Notes under the pieces: model-generated
Databases searched by the model: none
The model's input: the letters and a program-made list of their open reading frames with translations, nothing else
What the model was told of the DNA's origin: nothing
Program-made: the position numbers and the translations under genes
Shown here: in pieces, positions 1 to 7,172 of the stretch
How the letters are laid out: the number at the start of each line of letters is the position of its first letter
Numbering within the stretch: position 1 is the stretch's first letter
DNA from: Azospirillum sp. TSO22-1
GTDB taxonomy: Bacteria > Pseudomonadota > Alphaproteobacteria > Azospirillales > Azospirillaceae
Assembly (NCBI RefSeq): GCF_003116015.1
Contig: NZ_LGQZ01000080.1
Span: 1-64,000, forward strand
Direction of reading: 5' to 3'
DNA length: 64,000 nucleotides

Positions 1-71
1 CGCATGATGTGGATGCTCTCGGCCTCGAGGCGTTGCAGGTGGGTCAGGCGGGCGGCGGGCAAGGCGGTCAC
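1..71 (-). CDS. cysD: sulfate adenylyltransferase subunit 2 (CysD), N-terminal fragment
   Basis: The minus strand reads MTALPAARLTHLQRLEAESI, continuing HIM, and runs off the left edge of the window. The block LTHLQRLEAESIHI is the characteristic N-terminus of CysD, the ATP sulfurylase subunit that makes adenylylsulfate from ATP and sulfate together with the GTPase CysN in assimilatory sulfate activation. Only about 23 residues are visible, so no catalytic motif can be checked. The start is taken as GTG at 71; an in-frame TTG at 95 is an alternative. An AT-rich stretch with a TATAAT hexamer lies just upstream. Identification rests on this short motif only. Confidence 0.72.
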   Translation of the reverse strand, partial: MTALPAARLTHLQRLEAESIHIM

Positions 72-154
72 GGCGGCACCGGAAGGCTGCGTCAATGTCC
101 TGGCTATACTGCGGCGCGCCCGCGCTCGGCAACATAATTCTACAAATTTTTTAC

Positions 155-160
155 ATTATA
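155..160 (-). promoter_or_regulatory. candidate -10 element (TATAAT) upstream of cysD
   Basis: Positions 130-180 are strikingly AT-rich in otherwise GC-rich DNA. On the minus strand a perfect TATAAT lies about 60-85 nt upstream of the possible cysD starts. No good -35 hexamer is visible at 16-18 nt, so this may be an activated promoter or only an AT-rich spacer. Confidence 0.35.
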
Positions 161-297
161 CATTTTTATTTGGTTATTAGTGAACTCTGACGAAAGGCGA
201 GTGGCCCCCCTGCCCTTATGGTGCGTTGCGGCAGCGGCACGAATCGGCATCATTCATCGTGGGTACAGGTTCCCTCGCACCAACGGACGAGGACGCT

Positions 298-615
298 ATG
301 TGGAGGCTGCTGATCGTCGTAGCCGTCGCCCTGCTGCCGCTGGGCCTGTCGCATCTCCTCCAGGGGACCGGGGTGCCGGCGGCGCTGTCGGCGTGGCTGC
401 CGCGTGTCGAGCGGCCGGCGGCGCTGGCCGGCCAGACACCGCCGCCGGAATGGCGGGAGCGCGCCTATCTGACAGCCAATCCCGACGTCGCCGCCGCGGT
501 GCGCCGCGGCGCCTACGAGTCCGGCTACCAGCACTACCGCCTGGACGGCCTGCGCGAAGGGCGCAGCGGCGGCTTCCCGGCCCCGCGCGACGTGGCGGAA
601 CTGCCCGAGCGCTGA
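298..615 (+). CDS. small exported or membrane-anchored protein with a NPDVA/HY/EGR motif
   Basis: A 105-aa protein. Residues 1-20 (MWRLLIVVAVALLPLGLSHL) form a signal peptide or membrane anchor. The C-terminal half has YLTANPDVAAAV followed by SGYQHYRLDGLREGR, a short module I recognise from secreted and cell-surface proteins and glycosyltransferase-associated proteins of alphaproteobacteria, without a known activity. The ATG at 298 is preferred over earlier in-frame starts because GAGG lies 5 nt upstream and because it places the hydrophobic segment at the very N-terminus. The gene stands alone, convergent with mug. Function unknown. Confidence 0.6.
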   Translation: MWRLLIVVAVALLPLGLSHLLQGTGVPAALSAWLPRVERPAALAGQTPPPEWRERAYLTANPDVAAAVRRGAYESGYQHYRLDGLREGRSGGFPAPRDVAELPER

Positions 616-618
616 CGG

Positions 619-1143
619 CTAGCCCGCACGCCCGGCCAGCGCGGCGAACCAGCGCAGCTTCTCGGCGTAAGGCAGACGCGCCAGCCCGCTCGGCGACGGC
701 ACCACGAAGTCGACCACCCCATCGAACAGGCCCACCGGCTGCTCCCCCCACGCCGCTTGGCCGAGCCCGGCCGCCGCGAGGTAGACGCCCTTGCCGGTGT
801 AGGCGACGATGCGCGGCCGGTTCGTCTCCACCAGCGCGCGCAACGGCCCGACCCCGGCGCGCAGTTCGGCGCGGCTGAGGTCGGCGGCGCTCGGCGTGGC
901 GCGGCCGACGAGGTTGGTGGAGCCGAGACCGTACTGGAGCATCGTCCGGTCCTCCTCCGGCGCCAGCAGCCGCGGCGTCAGGCCGGAGTCGGCGAGCAGC
1001 CGCCAGAACTGGTTTCCCCGCCCCGCGTAGTTGTGCCCGATGGCGCCGGAGCGGGTGCCGGGGTTGAAGCCGCAGAACAGCACGCGCAGCCCGGGTGCCA
1101 CGATATCCGCGATCGGCTGCCCCCCGCCCATCGGCGCACCCAT
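619..1143 (-). CDS. mug: G:T/U mismatch-specific DNA glycosylase (Mug family)
   Basis: A 174-aa protein of the usual Mug/TDG length. The catalytic block VLFCGFNPGTRSGAIGHNYA near residues 20-40 carries the Asn of the GxNPG motif that positions the hydrolytic water in this family, followed by the GNQFW segment; the C-terminal VPSPSGLARLP matches the PSG minor-groove wedge motif. It removes uracil or thymine mispaired with guanine, and ethenocytosine, for base excision repair. The start codon overlaps the stop of the upstream tauE-type gene (TGATG), so the two are probably cotranscribed and translationally coupled, although their functions look unrelated. Confidence 0.88.
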   Translation of the reverse strand: MGAPMGGGQPIADIVAPGLRVLFCGFNPGTRSGAIGHNYAGRGNQFWRLLADSGLTPRLLAPEEDRTMLQYGLGSTNLVGRATPSAADLSRAELRAGVGPLRALVETNRPRIVAYTGKGVYLAAAGLGQAAWGEQPVGLFDGVVDFVVPSPSGLARLPYAEKLRWFAALAGRAG

Positions 1144-1892
1144 CAGCGCACGAAGAACAGCACGGCCATGGTCAGCCCGACCACGACGATGGCCGGGCGC
1201 AGCCGGGCCGGCGGGATGCGGCGGGCCAGCCGCGCCCCGGCGTAGCCGCCGACGACCGCCGCCGCCGCCATCAGCAGCGCCTGCGGCCAATGCACCGCGC
1301 CGCCCGCCGCGTAGGCCCCCACCGCGATGGCGGTGAGCACGGCGGACAGCAGGTTCTTCAGCCCGTTCATGGCGTTCAGGCTGGTCAGCCCGAACAGGCT
1401 GAGGTGCGCCAGCAGCAGGATTCCCAGCCCGCCGTTGAAGTAGCCGCCGTACACCGACACCGCGAACAGCCCGCCCAGCATGGCGCCGCGCCCGTGGATG
1501 CCCTGGCGCTGCAGCCAGCGCGACAGCCGCGCCCCGAAGGCGAACAGCCCGGTGGCGGCGAGCAGCAGCCACGGCACGATGGCCCGGAAGGTGGCGTCCG
1601 GCGTCCACAGCAGCAGCGCCGCCCCGGCCAGCCCGCCGGCCAGGCTGACCACCGACAGCCACAGCGTGCCGATGCCGTCCACCGGCTCGATGTCGTGGCG
1701 GAAGCCGTAGGCGCCGCTGGCGTAGCCGGGCAGCAGCGCCACGGTGCCGGTGGCGTTGGCGGCGACCGGCGGCACCCCGGCGTAGATCAGCGCCGGCAGC
1801 GTCAGGAAGCTGCCGCCCCCGGCCATGGCGTTGAGGCCCCCGGCCAGAAACGCCGCGGCGAGAAGGAGGAGGGTCAGGATCGGATCGGGCAT
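1143..1892 (-). CDS. TauE/SafE family (DUF81) permease
   Basis: A 249-aa very hydrophobic protein with about eight predicted membrane segments. It begins MPDPILTLLLLAAAFLAGG and has the small-residue stretch LNAMAGGGSFLTLPALIYAG typical of the first repeat of TauE/SafE transporters, with a second repeat in the C-terminal half (GGYFNGGLGILLLA). Members move sulfite, sulfonates or other organic anions out of or into the cell; the substrate here cannot be read from sequence. ATG at 1892 is chosen because upstream in-frame codons encode a non-hydrophobic, Cys-containing stretch atypical for the family. It heads a two-gene unit with mug. Confidence 0.82.
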   Translation of the reverse strand: MPDPILTLLLLAAAFLAGGLNAMAGGGSFLTLPALIYAGVPPVAANATGTVALLPGYASGAYGFRHDIEPVDGIGTLWLSVVSLAGGLAGAALLLWTPDATFRAIVPWLLLAATGLFAFGARLSRWLQRQGIHGRGAMLGGLFAVSVYGGYFNGGLGILLLAHLSLFGLTSLNAMNGLKNLLSAVLTAIAVGAYAAGGAVHWPQALLMAAAAVVGGYAGARLARRIPPARLRPAIVVVGLTMAVLFFVR

Positions 1893-2017
1893 GATGTGCC
1901 GCTTTATGCAGCAGCCCGCGCTGTGAGACAATCCGCCGCGCCCAGATTCTGCGCACGACGCGCCAGATTCCTTAGCGGTATAACGATCCTCGCCATGAGC
2001 CACGGCTGCCGGACACC

Positions 2018-2746
2018 ATGCAACACCGCCTGAAAGGGCTGAAGCCGAACGACCTGGAGGCGGTGCGCGCCGCCCCGCTGTTCCGCCGCATGCCCGAGCC
2101 CGCCATGGACAAGCTGCTGGCCAGCGCCTCGGTGATGGCGGTGCCGCGCTTCGGCACGCTGTTCTTCCAGGACGAACTGGCGGACCGCTTCTTCCTGCTG
2201 CTCAACGGCTCGGTCAAGCTGTCGCGGCTGACCGCCGACGGCGAGGAGGCGGTGGTCAGCCTGGTCGAGCCCGGCCAGGTCTTCGCCGAGGCCGACATGT
2301 TCTCCTCGGCCCGCTATCCCCTCAGCGCCGAGGCGGTGGAGCCGACGCGCGTGCTGGTCTTCACGGCGGAGGAGTTCTTCCGCTGCATGCGCGCCGACCC
2401 CGAGGTGGCGTTCCGCGTGGTCGAGGCGCTGTCGCAGCGCATCCGCGGCTTCGTCCAGCAGATCGAGCACCTGCACGTCCGCTCCTCGCCGCAGCGGGTG
2501 GCCAGCTTCCTGCTGAACCTCTGCCCGGAGGCCGGCAAGGACGTCCACTTCGAACTGCCCTTCGAAAAGAGCCTGATCGCGCGCCGCCTGGGGATGCAGC
2601 CGGAGACCTTCTCGCGCGCGCTGGCCAAGCTGCGCAAGATCGGGGTGGAGACGCACGGGGCGGCGGTGTTCGTCGCCAACACGGCCAAGCTCAAGGAATT
2701 CTGCGCGTCCGACGACGGCGGAGCGGGACGATCATGGAAACAGTGA
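2018..2746 (+). CDS. Crp/Fnr family transcriptional regulator
   Basis: A 242-aa protein: N-terminal cyclic-nucleotide-binding-like beta barrel (about residues 20-140, with PLFRRMPEPAMDKLL and VSLVEPGQVFAEADMF), dimerisation helix, then a winged helix (about 165-230) with QPETFSRALAKLRKIGV as the DNA-reading helix. No FNR-type N-terminal Cys cluster is present, so it is not an iron-sulphur oxygen sensor; it resembles the Dnr/NnrR and heme or NO-responsive branches. Its last 13 nt overlap the hemerythrin gene, suggesting that regulator and diiron protein respond to the same signal (O2 or NO), which is inference. Confidence 0.88.
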   Translation: MQHRLKGLKPNDLEAVRAAPLFRRMPEPAMDKLLASASVMAVPRFGTLFFQDELADRFFLLLNGSVKLSRLTADGEEAVVSLVEPGQVFAEADMFSSARYPLSAEAVEPTRVLVFTAEEFFRCMRADPEVAFRVVEALSQRIRGFVQQIEHLHVRSSPQRVASFLLNLCPEAGKDVHFELPFEKSLIARRLGMQPETFSRALAKLRKIGVETHGAAVFVANTAKLKEFCASDDGGAGRSWKQ

Positions 2747-3141
2747 ACTGGACCGACGCGCTGCTGACCGGCGTCGACGAGATCGACGCGGAGCACCGCT
2801 ACTACTTCGAGATCCTGCACCGCTTCAACAAGGCGCGCGCCGACGGCTTCGACCCGCGGCGGCTGCGCACGCTGCTGAACGACCTGCTGGCCTACATCGA
2901 GATGCACTTCCGCAACGAGGAAGCCATCATGCGCGAGGTCGGCTACCCCGCGTTCGAGCGCCACATCGCCGGCCACGCGCGCGCCGCCAAGGCGATCCAG
3001 GACACCTTCGCCGCCGACCCGACCGACGCCCAGGTGCACGAATTCCTCAACAGCTTCCTGTCGCGCTGGCTGATCAACCACATCCAGAGCGAGGACCGCG
3101 CGTTCGGGGAGTGGATGGAGCGGAGCGGCAAGAGCGTCTGA
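2734..3141 (+). CDS. bacteriohemerythrin
   Basis: A 135-aa single-domain hemerythrin. All seven diiron ligands expected for the fold are present at standard spacing: H21, H58, E62, H77, H81, H116 and D121. Family members bind O2 reversibly at a non-heme diiron site and are used for O2 storage, delivery or sensing, or for NO handling. The gene starts inside the end of the Crp/Fnr gene and is followed directly by a nested hairpin that includes its stop codon. A second hemerythrin with a more degenerate N-terminus lies at 20160-20606. Confidence 0.93.
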   Translation: METVNWTDALLTGVDEIDAEHRYYFEILHRFNKARADGFDPRRLRTLLNDLLAYIEMHFRNEEAIMREVGYPAFERHIAGHARAAKAIQDTFAADPTDAQVHEFLNSFLSRWLINHIQSEDRAFGEWMERSGKSV

Positions 3142-3185
3142 TACGGCCGGCGCATGAATGCTTCATTGTCCTGCCGGCCGTATCA
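3139..3185 (+). repeat. nested hairpin at the hemerythrin 3' end
   Basis: A perfect 13-bp inverted repeat (TGATACGGCCGGC at 3139-3151, complement at 3173-3185) encloses a smaller hairpin ATGAA-TGC-TTCAT. The left arm contains the hemerythrin stop codon. There is no U-run, so it is more likely an RNA-stabilising or processing structure than an intrinsic terminator. Confidence 0.55.
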
Positions 3186-3191
3186 CCCCCC

Positions 3192-3266
3192 CGCTCAATG
3201 CGTTGCATTGAGCTGCCGGGTCTGAATCAAAGGCGCTTGATGGAAGCCATCAAGCGCCTTTGATAT
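3192..3266 (+). repeat. 75-nt two-hairpin element, copy 1
   Basis: The first 30 nt are identical to copy 2 at 46847-46921 and contain hairpin one (CTCAATGC-GTT-GCATTGAG, 3194-3212) and CTGCCGGGT. After a 4-nt variable linker comes a second stem (arms 3226-3242 and 3248-3264, 5-nt loop) and a terminal AT. Compared with copy 2 this stem differs at four base pairs, all compensated on the opposite arm. Both copies are 75 nt. No open reading frame is carried. It could be a structured RNA, a REP/MITE-like mobile palindrome, or a protein-binding DNA structure. Confidence 0.8.
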
Positions 3267-3302
3267 GACCGAACAAAGCGCCCCCCGCGCCGTTAACGGC
3301 GC

Positions 3303-3863
3303 ATGACCCGCATGACCATCGCCGAGGCGCAGAGCCGCGTCACCCGCTTCCTGACCCAGGACATGGTGGACGCGCTGCGCGCCGTGGAGCACGAATCGCC
3401 GCCGCTGGCGCGCGAGCCCTCCCCCACCCCGCTGTCCGACCTGCTGCGCGCGCAGGTGACGTTCAGCCACGTCCCCGGCTCGTCGGACTGCATCTATCGG
3501 GTGGAGGCCTTCGGCGACGCGCTGCTGATGAGCCTGCAGCTCAATGTGCGGCGCTTCGTGGCGCTGTACCGGGTGCCGGTGGAGGACCCCATCGGCGCCG
3601 ACACCATGGCGCCGCGCTTCGAACGCTGGGCCATCGGCGCCGGGCACGCCGGCTGGATGATCGGCTGGCGCGACGGCGCCGACCCGTGGAAGCCCGAGGA
3701 CAAGGTGGTGGAAACCTACTGCTACGCCATGCTGCCGGAGGACTTCCTGGACGACCCGCTGGAGCAGCTGTACTGGCGCACCGACCTCGTGCAGATGACC
3801 CGCGCCTTCATGGTCGAGGCCCGGCGCATGGGCATCCGGCTCTCGCCGAAGGGCGGGGGCTGA
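3303..3863 (+). CDS. conserved-looking hypothetical protein, 186 aa
   Basis: I do not recognise the family. The protein is soluble, mixed alpha/beta in composition, rich in Trp, Arg and Asp, with no signal peptide or membrane segment. Notable stretches are HVPGSSDCIYRVEAFGDALL and FERWAIGAGHAGWMIGWRDG. Codon use matches the rest of the window, supporting a real gene. The start is ATG at 3303, with ATG at 3312 as an equal alternative; neither has a convincing Shine-Dalgarno. It lies alone between the two-hairpin element and the convergent pirin gene. Confidence 0.6.
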   Translation: MTRMTIAEAQSRVTRFLTQDMVDALRAVEHESPPLAREPSPTPLSDLLRAQVTFSHVPGSSDCIYRVEAFGDALLMSLQLNVRRFVALYRVPVEDPIGADTMAPRFERWAIGAGHAGWMIGWRDGADPWKPEDKVVETYCYAMLPEDFLDDPLEQLYWRTDLVQMTRAFMVEARRMGIRLSPKGGG

Positions 3864-3883
3864 CCCCCGCCCTCCCCGCCACG

Positions 3884-4582
3884 CTACGCCAGATCGAACA
3901 GCAGCACCTCGGCGCCGACGCCCTGGTCGAGGGTCAGCGCGGTCTCATCACTGACCGCGGCGCCGTCGCCCTCCTTCAGCGTCACGCCGTTGAGCCGCAC
4001 GTGACCGCGGGCCACCTGCACCCAGGCGTGCCGGCCGGGGCGCAGTTCGAACGTCGCGGACTCGCTGCCGTCGATCAGGCCGGCGTAAAGGTCGACGTCC
4101 TGGTGGATCGTCACGCTGCCCTGCCGCCCGTCGCGCGAGCCGACGAGGCGGAGCGTGCCGCGCTTGTCGGCCTCGGCGAACGCCGTCTGCTCGTAGCCCG
4201 GCGCCAGCCCCTTGCGCTCCGGCAGGATCCAGATCTGCAGGAAGCGGGCGGGGTTCTCGCGCGAGGCGTTGTACTCGCTGTGGCGGATGCCGGTGCCGGC
4301 GCTCATGCGCTGCACCTCGCCGGGGCGGATGACCGAACCGGTGCCGAGGCTGTCCTTGTGCTCCAAGGCACCGTCCAGCACGTAGGAGACGATCTCCATG
4401 TCGGCGTGGCCGTGCGTCGGGAAGCCGGCGCCGGGGATCACCCGGTCGTCGTTGATGACGCGCAACGCGCGGAAGCCCATGTGCGCCGGGTCGAAGTAGT
4501 GCCCGAACGAGAAGCTGTGCCGGCTGTCCAGCCAGCCCATATTCACCGCGCCGCGCTCGTCCCTGTTGCGAACCGTGATCAT
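3884..4582 (-). CDS. pirin family protein (YhhW-like cupin, possible quercetin 2,3-dioxygenase)
   Basis: A 232-aa bicupin. The N-terminal cupin keeps the metal-binding set H57, H59, H101 and E103, the same ligands described for the quercetinase-type pirin YhhW. Characteristic segments are WLDSRHSFSFGHYFDP, GAGFPTHGHADMEIVSYVLD and QRMSAGTGIRHSEYN. Members are iron-dependent, and some oxidise flavonols, which would suit a plant-associated host; the physiological substrate is not known. The ATG at 4582 has AGGAGG 9 nt upstream and fixes the start. It appears monocistronic. Confidence 0.88.
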   Translation of the reverse strand: MITVRNRDERGAVNMGWLDSRHSFSFGHYFDPAHMGFRALRVINDDRVIPGAGFPTHGHADMEIVSYVLDGALEHKDSLGTGSVIRPGEVQRMSAGTGIRHSEYNASRENPARFLQIWILPERKGLAPGYEQTAFAEADKRGTLRLVGSRDGRQGSVTIHQDVDLYAGLIDGSESATFELRPGRHAWVQVARGHVRLNGVTLKEGDGAAVSDETALTLDQGVGAEVLLFDLA

Positions 4583-4699
4583 TGCCGAACCCTCCTGGCG
4601 GCCGATGGGCCGCTCTCTCGTGTCGGGCATGATGTGGCGATTGGTGCTGGGACAACAACGCACGCCGACGCGACAGGACCGTTCTCCAAATCGGAACAG

Positions 4700-5404
4700 T
4701 CAGAGACCCAGGTACGCCTGCTTCACCGCCGGGTCGTTCAGCAGCGCCTCGCCGGTGCCGGACAGCACGACGCGACCGTTCTCCAGCACGTAGGCGCGGC
4801 TGGCCAGCTTCAGCGAGGCGGCGACGTTCTGCTCGACCAGGATGATGGTCATGCCTTGCTCGCCCAGTGCGCGGATGGTGCGGAACAGCTCCTGCACCAG
4901 CGCCGGGGCGAGGCCCAGCGAGGGCTCGTCGAACATGATCAGCTCAGGTCTGCCCATCAGGCAGCGGCCGATCGCCAGCATCTGCTGTTCGCCGCCGGAC
5001 AGCGTGCCGGCCGCCTGCTCCAGGCGCTCCTCCAGGCGGGGGAAGAGGTGCAGGACGTGCGCGAAGGTGTCCTTGGCCGAGGCGCGGGCGCGCGGGATGA
5101 CGGCGCCCATCTCCAGGTTCTCGCGGATCGACAGCGTCGGGAAGATCTGCCGCCCCTCCGCCACCTGCCCGACGCCGAGGTCGCACACCACGTGGCTGGG
5201 CAGCCCGGCGATCTCCCGGTCGTGCAGGCGGATGGAGCCGCGGGCCGGCTTGAGGATGCCGGAGATGGTGCGGATCAGCGAGGTCTTGCCGGCCCCGTTG
5301 GCGCCGACGATGGCGGTGGTCGTGCCGGCCTCGACGGACAGCGACACGGAATCGAGCGCCTGGGCGTCGCCGTAGAACAGGTCGAGGTCGGTGATCGTCA
5401 GCAT
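4700..5404 (-). CDS. livF: branched-chain amino acid-type ABC transporter ATPase LivF
   Basis: A 234-aa ABC ATPase with Walker A VGANGAGKTSL, signature LSGGEQQMLAIGR, Walker B ELIMFDEPSLGLAP and the switch region VEQNV. The short length, MLTITDLDLFYGDAQALDSV start and C-terminal VKQAYLGL are diagnostic of LivF rather than LivG. It energises import of branched-chain amino acids or, in many paralogues, aromatic or dicarboxylic acids. Oddly it stands alone: the other subunits (livK, livH, livM, livG) are at 11585-15780 and that operon has no livF, so this gene probably completes the same transporter. Confidence 0.9.
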   Translation of the reverse strand: MLTITDLDLFYGDAQALDSVSLSVEAGTTTAIVGANGAGKTSLIRTISGILKPARGSIRLHDREIAGLPSHVVCDLGVGQVAEGRQIFPTLSIRENLEMGAVIPRARASAKDTFAHVLHLFPRLEERLEQAAGTLSGGEQQMLAIGRCLMGRPELIMFDEPSLGLAPALVQELFRTIRALGEQGMTIILVEQNVAASLKLASRAYVLENGRVVLSGTGEALLNDPAVKQAYLGL

Positions 5405-5517
5405 GGCAGCGGCTGGTGGTTGGGAGGACGGGGCCGCACTCTAGCGCAGTCCCCGCTCCGCCGAAACAAGTTCCACCGCAAAAGTACCTAGTACAATGTT
5501 TACCGGTCGAAAAGCGC

Positions 5518-6486
5518 TCAACACATTCGGCTCTTAGGCTGTGAACAGGTCTGAAACGCGACCACCATAGCTCCGCGGACGTCCTCATCCCATGCATGAA
5601 CCAACGCCAAATGTCCTTTCATATGCACAACTACCCGTCCTGCCAAGCTGATATCAAGATAAACTATAACAGGATAAGGTTTCACTGAATAATCTTCATT
5701 ACCCTTAGCTAGAAGCGTCTTCTCATCTAGATAGCTATCTTGTCCAATCATATAAAATTTTGCAAATTCATGTTTCAATTCATTTTTCTTCCCATATGCA
5801 GCCACCACGGCTTGATCTAACCATTGAATATCATTAAGATCTGCGTTAATGTTTAATATAGCCTCGACATTCATGTCACTCCAATCTTTCAATGGAACTG
5901 CTTGCTTTCTTCCCATAAAACCGGAAAATACATTATTGTATACTATACTTGGACCGCCAGTCGACGGTGATGAAATACGATTTTGCTTTTGGTAAGTAGA
6001 CTTCAAAAACAGCGTCTGCTCGCGATCCTTCAGGTCTTCTGTCCATTTATTCGAAATATCTTGCGCGCCCCTTGACTTGGCGGTCACAGCAATTTTAAGT
6101 ACACCACCTTCTCCAAGAAAGGTGGGTGGAGGCATACGTCGGATCGCAGACAGATCAAAGGGAAATTCATAGGTAACAACCGCAGATATGTCTACAACCA
6201 ATCCAGTGATTTCCTCTTGTTTACGAACCAACTCAGCAAGAGCATCTTTCAAATCCGCTTGGAGCCCGCCTATTTTTTTGTCTTGATCTTCGATCATCTC
6301 CCGATCTGCGGCCTTTTCCACCTGGGTATCCCGTGCCTCGTAAGCAGAAGCACCGAAACCTAGTACAGCAATAATTATTGCCACATAGCCTGCGCGGGTC
6401 GGCCGCCCATGATCCCATGTCTTCGATTGCGTGACCGCGAGCACAGTCGCCGCAAGAGCAACCAGAGGAATCATATAGGATGCCAT
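5518..6486 (-). CDS. AT-rich hypothetical membrane protein, likely horizontally acquired
   Basis: A 322-aa protein I do not recognise. Two hydrophobic segments occupy about residues 3-20 and 33-50 (AGYVAIIIAVLGFGASAY), followed by a likely coiled coil (about 55-95) and a large soluble domain of about 225 residues. The base composition, with many A/T third positions such as aaa, tat and att, is far below that of every neighbour, pointing to recent transfer. ATG at 6486 is preferred because GGAG lies 9 nt upstream; a TTG at 6501 is possible. No mobility genes or repeats flank it. Function unknown. Confidence 0.68.
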   Translation of the reverse strand: MASYMIPLVALAATVLAVTQSKTWDHGRPTRAGYVAIIIAVLGFGASAYEARDTQVEKAADREMIEDQDKKIGGLQADLKDALAELVRKQEEITGLVVDISAVVTYEFPFDLSAIRRMPPPTFLGEGGVLKIAVTAKSRGAQDISNKWTEDLKDREQTLFLKSTYQKQNRISSPSTGGPSIVYNNVFSGFMGRKQAVPLKDWSDMNVEAILNINADLNDIQWLDQAVVAAYGKKNELKHEFAKFYMIGQDSYLDEKTLLAKGNEDYSVKPYPVIVYLDISLAGRVVVHMKGHLALVHAWDEDVRGAMVVAFQTCSQPKSRMC

Positions 6487-6646
6487 ACGGGGCATCTCCA
6501 AAAGCTATTTTGATAGGAAATACCATTATATCACCATGACGCCACTCCGTCTCTATCTCCGGTCGTCGTATCCAAATGGCAATACAAGCGATGCGCGGCA
6601 GGGCGGGACAGCGCTTCCGAGCGCCCCCGCTCCGCCGGAATCGAAA

Positions 6647-7069
6647 CTACGCCGCGGCGGTTTCCTCACGAGCCGCGGCGATCATCACGCCGGCCAGCGC
6701 GCCGTAGGCGGTCGTCCAGGCCAGCTCGACCTCGGCGGTGAAGGCGTCGCCCAGGCCCTTGCGCAGCGTCCACAGCAGCGCCTCGCCGACGGTGTCGTAC
6801 TGCGCCTCGGTGACGCCGTAGTGGACGTGCCGGCGCGCCATCGACTGCACCGCGTCGAGGATGGTCTCCAGCCGGTCGAGCGAGTTGACCACCATGGTCA
6901 GCGCCGCCATCAGCTTCACCCCCTGGGTGCGGATGTCGCTCCTGAACAGGCTGCGGGTTTCGGGGGCGATCTCGAACAGGCGGGTGTAGAACAGGTCCGC
7001 GGCCTGGTCGCGGATCGGCACGACGTGCTTGAAGCTGTCGCGGATCAGGGCGATCTGCTCGGGGGTCAT
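6647..7069 (-). CDS. single-domain globin
   Basis: A 140-aa protein with the bacterial globin pattern: MTPEQIALIRDSFKHV at helix A, Phe at CD1 (F42 in SLF), and proximal His H81 in ARRHVHYGV, close to the flavohemoglobin N-terminal domain but without the FAD/NAD reductase half. Such globins bind O2 and NO and help in microaerobic respiration or NO detoxification with a separate reductase. GGAGAG lies 6 nt upstream of the ATG at 7069. It lies about 100 nt downstream of the acyl-CoA synthetase on the same strand. Confidence 0.88.
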   Translation of the reverse strand: MTPEQIALIRDSFKHVVPIRDQAADLFYTRLFEIAPETRSLFRSDIRTQGVKLMAALTMVVNSLDRLETILDAVQSMARRHVHYGVTEAQYDTVGEALLWTLRKGLGDAFTAEVELAWTTAYGALAGVMIAAAREETAAA

Positions 7070-7172
7070 CCAACTCTCCGGTCGTTTTCTTGGGAACGGG
7101 GAGTCTCCGCTCCCCGCGCGACCGTATGCATGCGAACTGTTTCGCGACGATGTCAGGCGCGTTTCAGCTTTC

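Noticed and set aside
1095..2033. Long open frame opposite the TauE permease and mug
   Set aside because: Gln/Arg/Pro-rich antisense shadow of real genes; lacks any domain and overlaps two recognised proteins.
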